From an uncultured Clostridia bacterium (lineage in GTDB: Bacteria; Bacillota_A; Clostridia; Christensenellales; Aristaeellaceae), in the NCBI GenBank assembly GCA_934645275.1, contig CAKUDW010000020.1, positions 1 to 15,796 on the forward strand: a stretch of 15,796 bases of DNA. Reading direction: 5' to 3'. Below are positions 13,624 through 15,796 of the stretch, in pieces. The notes under the pieces were generated by a model that was not told where the DNA came from, ran no database searches, and saw only the letters and a list, made by a program, of their open reading frames with translations. Numbering within the stretch: position 1 is the first letter of the stretch; every line of letters starts with the position of its first letter. The translations under genes were made by a program, and so were the position numbers.

Positions 13624-14694
13624 ATGAAAAAAATCGTGATGACCGGCGGCGGCACAGGTGGCCATGTCACGCCGAATCTTGCGCTGATTCCGCGGCTTCA
13701 GGCCGACGGCTGGGAAGTACACTATATCGGCGCTGCAAACAGCATCGAGCAGCAGTTGATTGCCGCGGTGCCGGGCGTGCAATACCATTGCGTAGCCGTT
13801 GGCAAGCTCCGCCGCTATTTTGACCCCAAAAATTTTTCAGATCCGTTTCGCGTGATCAAGGGCGTAGCGCAGGCCACGCACATCATCCGCAAGATCAAGC
13901 CCGATGTGGTCTTTTCCAAGGGCGGCTTCGTGTCTGTGCCCGTGGTATACGGCGCGCACTTCAACCACGTGCCCGTGGTAACGCACGAATCCGATCTCAC
14001 GCCCGGCCTGGCGAACAAGCTGTGCCTGCCGTTCGCTTCGGCGCAGTGCTGCACTTTCCCGGAGGCCGTGAAATACGCCAAGGGCAAGGGCGTGTATACC
14101 GGCACGCCGCTGCGCCCGGAAATTTTTGAGGGCGACCGTGAGCGCGGGCTGAAAACCTTTGGTCTGGACGCAAACCTGCCGGTGCTGATGGTGGTGGGTG
14201 GCTCAAGCGGCGCGCAGGCCATTAACGAATGCGTGCGCGAGGCGTTGCCGTCGCTGACGCAGGGCTTCCAGGTGCTGCATCTGTGCGGCCGCGGCAATCT
14301 CAGCGACCGGTTGACCGGAAATAAAAATTATGTGCAGGTAGAATACCTGGATCGCGAAATGGCAGACGCCTACGCTTGCGCCGACGTGCTGATTTCCCGC
14401 GCAGGCAGCAATTCGCTCTGCGAAATTCTGGCACTGAAGAAGCCCGCGCTGCTGATTCCCTATCCGATGGGCGCGAGCCGCGGCGACCAGATTCTCAACG
14501 CCGAATCCTTTGAAAAGCGCGGCCTGAGCCGCGTGCTGCAGCAAGATCAGATGACGCCCGAAACACTTTCGCGCGAGCTGATCCGGCTCTACCACGATCG
14601 CGGCGCGCTGATGGATGCCATGGCTGCCGAGCACACCGAGGGCGGCGTTGACCGCGTGCTCGAACAAATCTACAAATACGCCAAAAAGGCATGA
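13624..14694 (+). CDS. murG: UDP-GlcNAc:lipid I N-acetylglucosaminyltransferase MurG
   Basis: The 356 aa GT-B enzyme adds GlcNAc to lipid I to make lipid II on the inner face of the membrane, the last cytoplasmic step of peptidoglycan precursor synthesis. MKKIVMTGGGTGGHVTPNLA shows the N-terminal glycine loop (8-13). HESDLTPGLANKL (121-133) is the acceptor-side region, GTPLR (160-164) the conserved Arg, GGSSGAQAIN (192-201) the second glycine loop, and SRAGSNSLCEIL (258-269) carries the Glu that contacts the UDP-GlcNAc ribose. In the donor site ASRGDQILNA stands where E. coli has HKDRQQYWNA, a variant I associate with clostridial MurG. GGAGGG is 9 nt from the ATG. An upstream TTG (13591) overlaps the palindrome and is unlikely. 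The gene stands alone, outside any division cell-wall cluster. Confidence 0.95.
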   Translation: MKKIVMTGGGTGGHVTPNLALIPRLQADGWEVHYIGAANSIEQQLIAAVPGVQYHCVAVGKLRRYFDPKNFSDPFRVIKGVAQATHIIRKIKPDVVFSKGGFVSVPVVYGAHFNHVPVVTHESDLTPGLANKLCLPFASAQCCTFPEAVKYAKGKGVYTGTPLRPEIFEGDRERGLKTFGLDANLPVLMVVGGSSGAQAINECVREALPSLTQGFQVLHLCGRGNLSDRLTGNKNYVQVEYLDREMADAYACADVLISRAGSNSLCEILALKKPALLIPYPMGASRGDQILNAESFEKRGLSRVLQQDQMTPETLSRELIRLYHDRGALMDAMAAEHTEGGVDRVLEQIYKYAKKA

Positions 14695-14742
14695 GAATTG
14701 CCGGCGCATCCTTTCGGGATTCGCCGATCCGCAAGACGTTAC

Positions 14743-14786
14743 GCGGCTGTGGACGACGCTTTCTGTCCGCAGCCGCGTCTTATAAA
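14743..14786 (+). terminator. probable murG terminator
   Basis: GCGGCTGTGGAC (14743-14754) pairs with GTCCGCAGCCGC (14765-14776), 12 bp with one T-G pair and a 10-nt loop. It is followed by GTCTTATAAATTT. The T content downstream is moderate. A weaker hairpin, CGGCG/CGCCG with ATCC/GGAT (14702-14726), lies just upstream. Confidence 0.55.
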
Positions 14787-14790
14787 TTTA

Positions 14791-14822
14791 GCCCCTGCGA
14801 TTCCATCTGGAATCGCAGGGGC
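14791..14822. terminator. strong hairpin between convergent genes
   Basis: GCCCCTGCGATTCC (14791-14804) and GGAATCGCAGGGGC (14809-14822) form a perfect 14-bp stem with loop ATCT. On the minus strand it is followed by TAAATTTAT, and on the plus strand by no T-run. It sits between murG and the convergent Big_2 gene and probably ends the latter, perhaps both. Confidence 0.6.
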
Positions 14823-14872
14823 CGTTCGTTAAGGGGTAAGAATTGTAAGCTGCAAAGCCGCTGCGCCGGCCT

Positions 14873-14900
14873 CTCTGTCAGAACACCTCTGTCAGAACAC
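14873..14900. repeat. 14-bp perfect tandem duplication at a stop codon
   Basis: CTCTGTCAGAACAC occurs twice, directly joined (14873-14886 and 14887-14900). The minus-strand stop codon (TGA, 14892-14894) of the Big_2 gene lies in the second copy, so the first copy is a non-coding duplicate of the gene's last codons. Confidence 0.9.
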
Positions 14901-15796
14901 CTGTACCTTAAAGCTCAGCTTAACCTTCTTATTGTCCTTCGACGTGCAGGTTATCGTCGCCGTGCCCTTGCCAACCGCCGTCAGCGCGCCCGTCGACGCG
15001 TCGATCCTCACTACCTTCGCATTGCTGCTCTTCCATGTCACTTCCGGGTTCGTCGCGTTCTCCGGCGTTACCTGCGCCGACAATCCGCTGTCCGTCGCGC
15101 CGGCGCTCAGCTGGATCAACCTGCTCTTGGTGACGGTCTGTCCCTGATACATCACCGTCAGGCCCTTCACCGCCGTCTTGCTCACCGTAATCGCACACGT
15201 CGCCTTCTTCTTCGCGCTGTCCTTCGCTATGCAGCTGATCGTCACCTTGCCAATTCCTACTACCTTGAACGCGCCCGTCTCACCGTCGATCTCTATCACC
15301 TTCGGGTTGCTGCTCTTCCACGTCACGCCCGGGTACGTCGCCGTCGCGGGCTGCGTCGTCCCCGCAAAGCCGCCGTTCACCCTGCCCTTTTCGTTCTCGT
15401 AATTCAGCGTCAGCTTCTTCGCCGCCTTGCCGTTGTACGTCAGCTGCACCTTCGTGACCGGGTTCTTCTTCACCGTCACCTTGCACGTCCCGCTCTTTCC
15501 GCTGCCGTCCTGCGCCGTGCACCGGATCACCGCCGTTCCCGGCGCCACTGCCGTCACCGTGCCGTTCGCATCCACCGTCGCTACCGCCGGATTGTCGCTC
15601 GTCCAGGCAACCGCCTTGTTGTACGCGTTCTTCGGCCCGATCGTTGCCTTCAGCTTCAGCGTCTTATTGTGCAGCAGGCTCGCCTTCGTCTTGCTCAGCT
15701 TCACGCTCGTTACCGGCTGATTCTGCACCGTGACGACGCACTGCGCCTGATGTCCGCTCGAAGCCGTGGCCGTGATCGTCGCCGTACCCGGTGCAA
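14892..15796 (-). CDS. Big_2 Ig-like repeat surface protein, C-terminal part (partial)
   Basis: The gene is cut by the right edge. About 300 residues are visible, reading without interruption to position 15796, so there is no start in the window. Four bacterial Ig-like group 2 units can be seen. One is partial and ends APGTATITATAS ... CVVTV. Three are complete: from QPVTSVKLSKTKASL, from NPVTKVQLTYNGKAA, and from TAVKGLTVMYQGQTV. Each has the VTWKSSNPKV / VAWTSDNPAV core, then a T-G-x-x-x-x-V-G-x-G segment, then a final strand with a Cys. Big_2 domains build extracellular adhesins and wall proteins in Clostridia. The protein ends in KVQVF directly after the last repeat, with no sortase signal or SLH domain, so any anchor or enzyme domain must lie in the missing N-terminal part. 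Codon use is strongly C/G-ending on the coding strand. Confidence 0.9.
   Translation of the reverse strand, partial: APGTATITATASSGHQAQCVVTVQNQPVTSVKLSKTKASLLHNKTLKLKATIGPKNAYNKAVAWTSDNPAVATVDANGTVTAVAPGTAVIRCTAQDGSGKSGTCKVTVKKNPVTKVQLTYNGKAAKKLTLNYENEKGRVNGGFAGTTQPATATYPGVTWKSSNPKVIEIDGETGAFKVVGIGKVTISCIAKDSAKKKATCAITVSKTAVKGLTVMYQGQTVTKSRLIQLSAGATDSGLSAQVTPENATNPEVTWKSSNAKVVRIDASTGALTAVGKGTATITCTSKDNKKVKLSFKVQVF

Overview
The window looks like chromosome of a GC-rich low-GC-phylum relative, i.e. a Clostridia-type Firmicute, possibly a gut Christensenellales-like lineage. That placement is inference from three things: strong AGGAGG-type ribosome binding sites, the protein families present (clostridial pyruvate kinase, RadC-like, DnaX, MurG and Big_2 proteins), and GC-rich codon use. 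I identify 12 complete protein genes, one gene cut by the right edge, one relaxase gene remnant and one candidate structured RNA. No tRNA, rRNA, CRISPR array or intact transposase was seen.

Left part (1-3350). Three tandem hairpins (1-96) and a nest of mutually compatible inverted repeats (125-356) lie downstream of a minus-strand flotillin gene. The nest reads best as a folded minus-strand RNA. Divergent promoters separate flotillin from a small 12-cysteine protein. Next comes a MerR regulator with its own 19-bp-spacer promoter and an operator-like dyad. This MerR carries two membrane helices and a C-terminal zinc ribbon.

Middle (3350-5770). A visibly AT-richer minus-strand cassette encodes a small two-helix membrane protein, a polytopic membrane protein and a TetR regulator, packed as one operon. 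Just beyond its 3' end lies a decayed MobA/MobL-type relaxase fragment that keeps the HxH metal-binding signature. Upstream of the operon is another possible gene relic. The cassette therefore looks like cargo of a degraded mobilizable element.

Core metabolism (5685-8762). Pyruvate kinase has a near-consensus promoter and a leader that can sequester its own ribosome binding site. A second promoter sits between the pyk stop codon and a strong terminator. It is followed by a fused CitX-CitG gene for prosthetic-group attachment, with no citrate lyase subunits nearby. The CitXG gene overlaps tail-to-tail with a secreted protein that has a transglutaminase-like C-terminal domain.

Right part (11023-15796). 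dnaX (DNA polymerase III gamma/tau) is followed 4 nt later by a RadC-family protein that has lost the JAMM metal motif. Divergent from dnaX is murG, with a 12-bp palindrome in its leader and hairpin terminators after it. The right edge holds the C-terminal part of a secreted protein built from bacterial Ig-like (Big_2) repeats.
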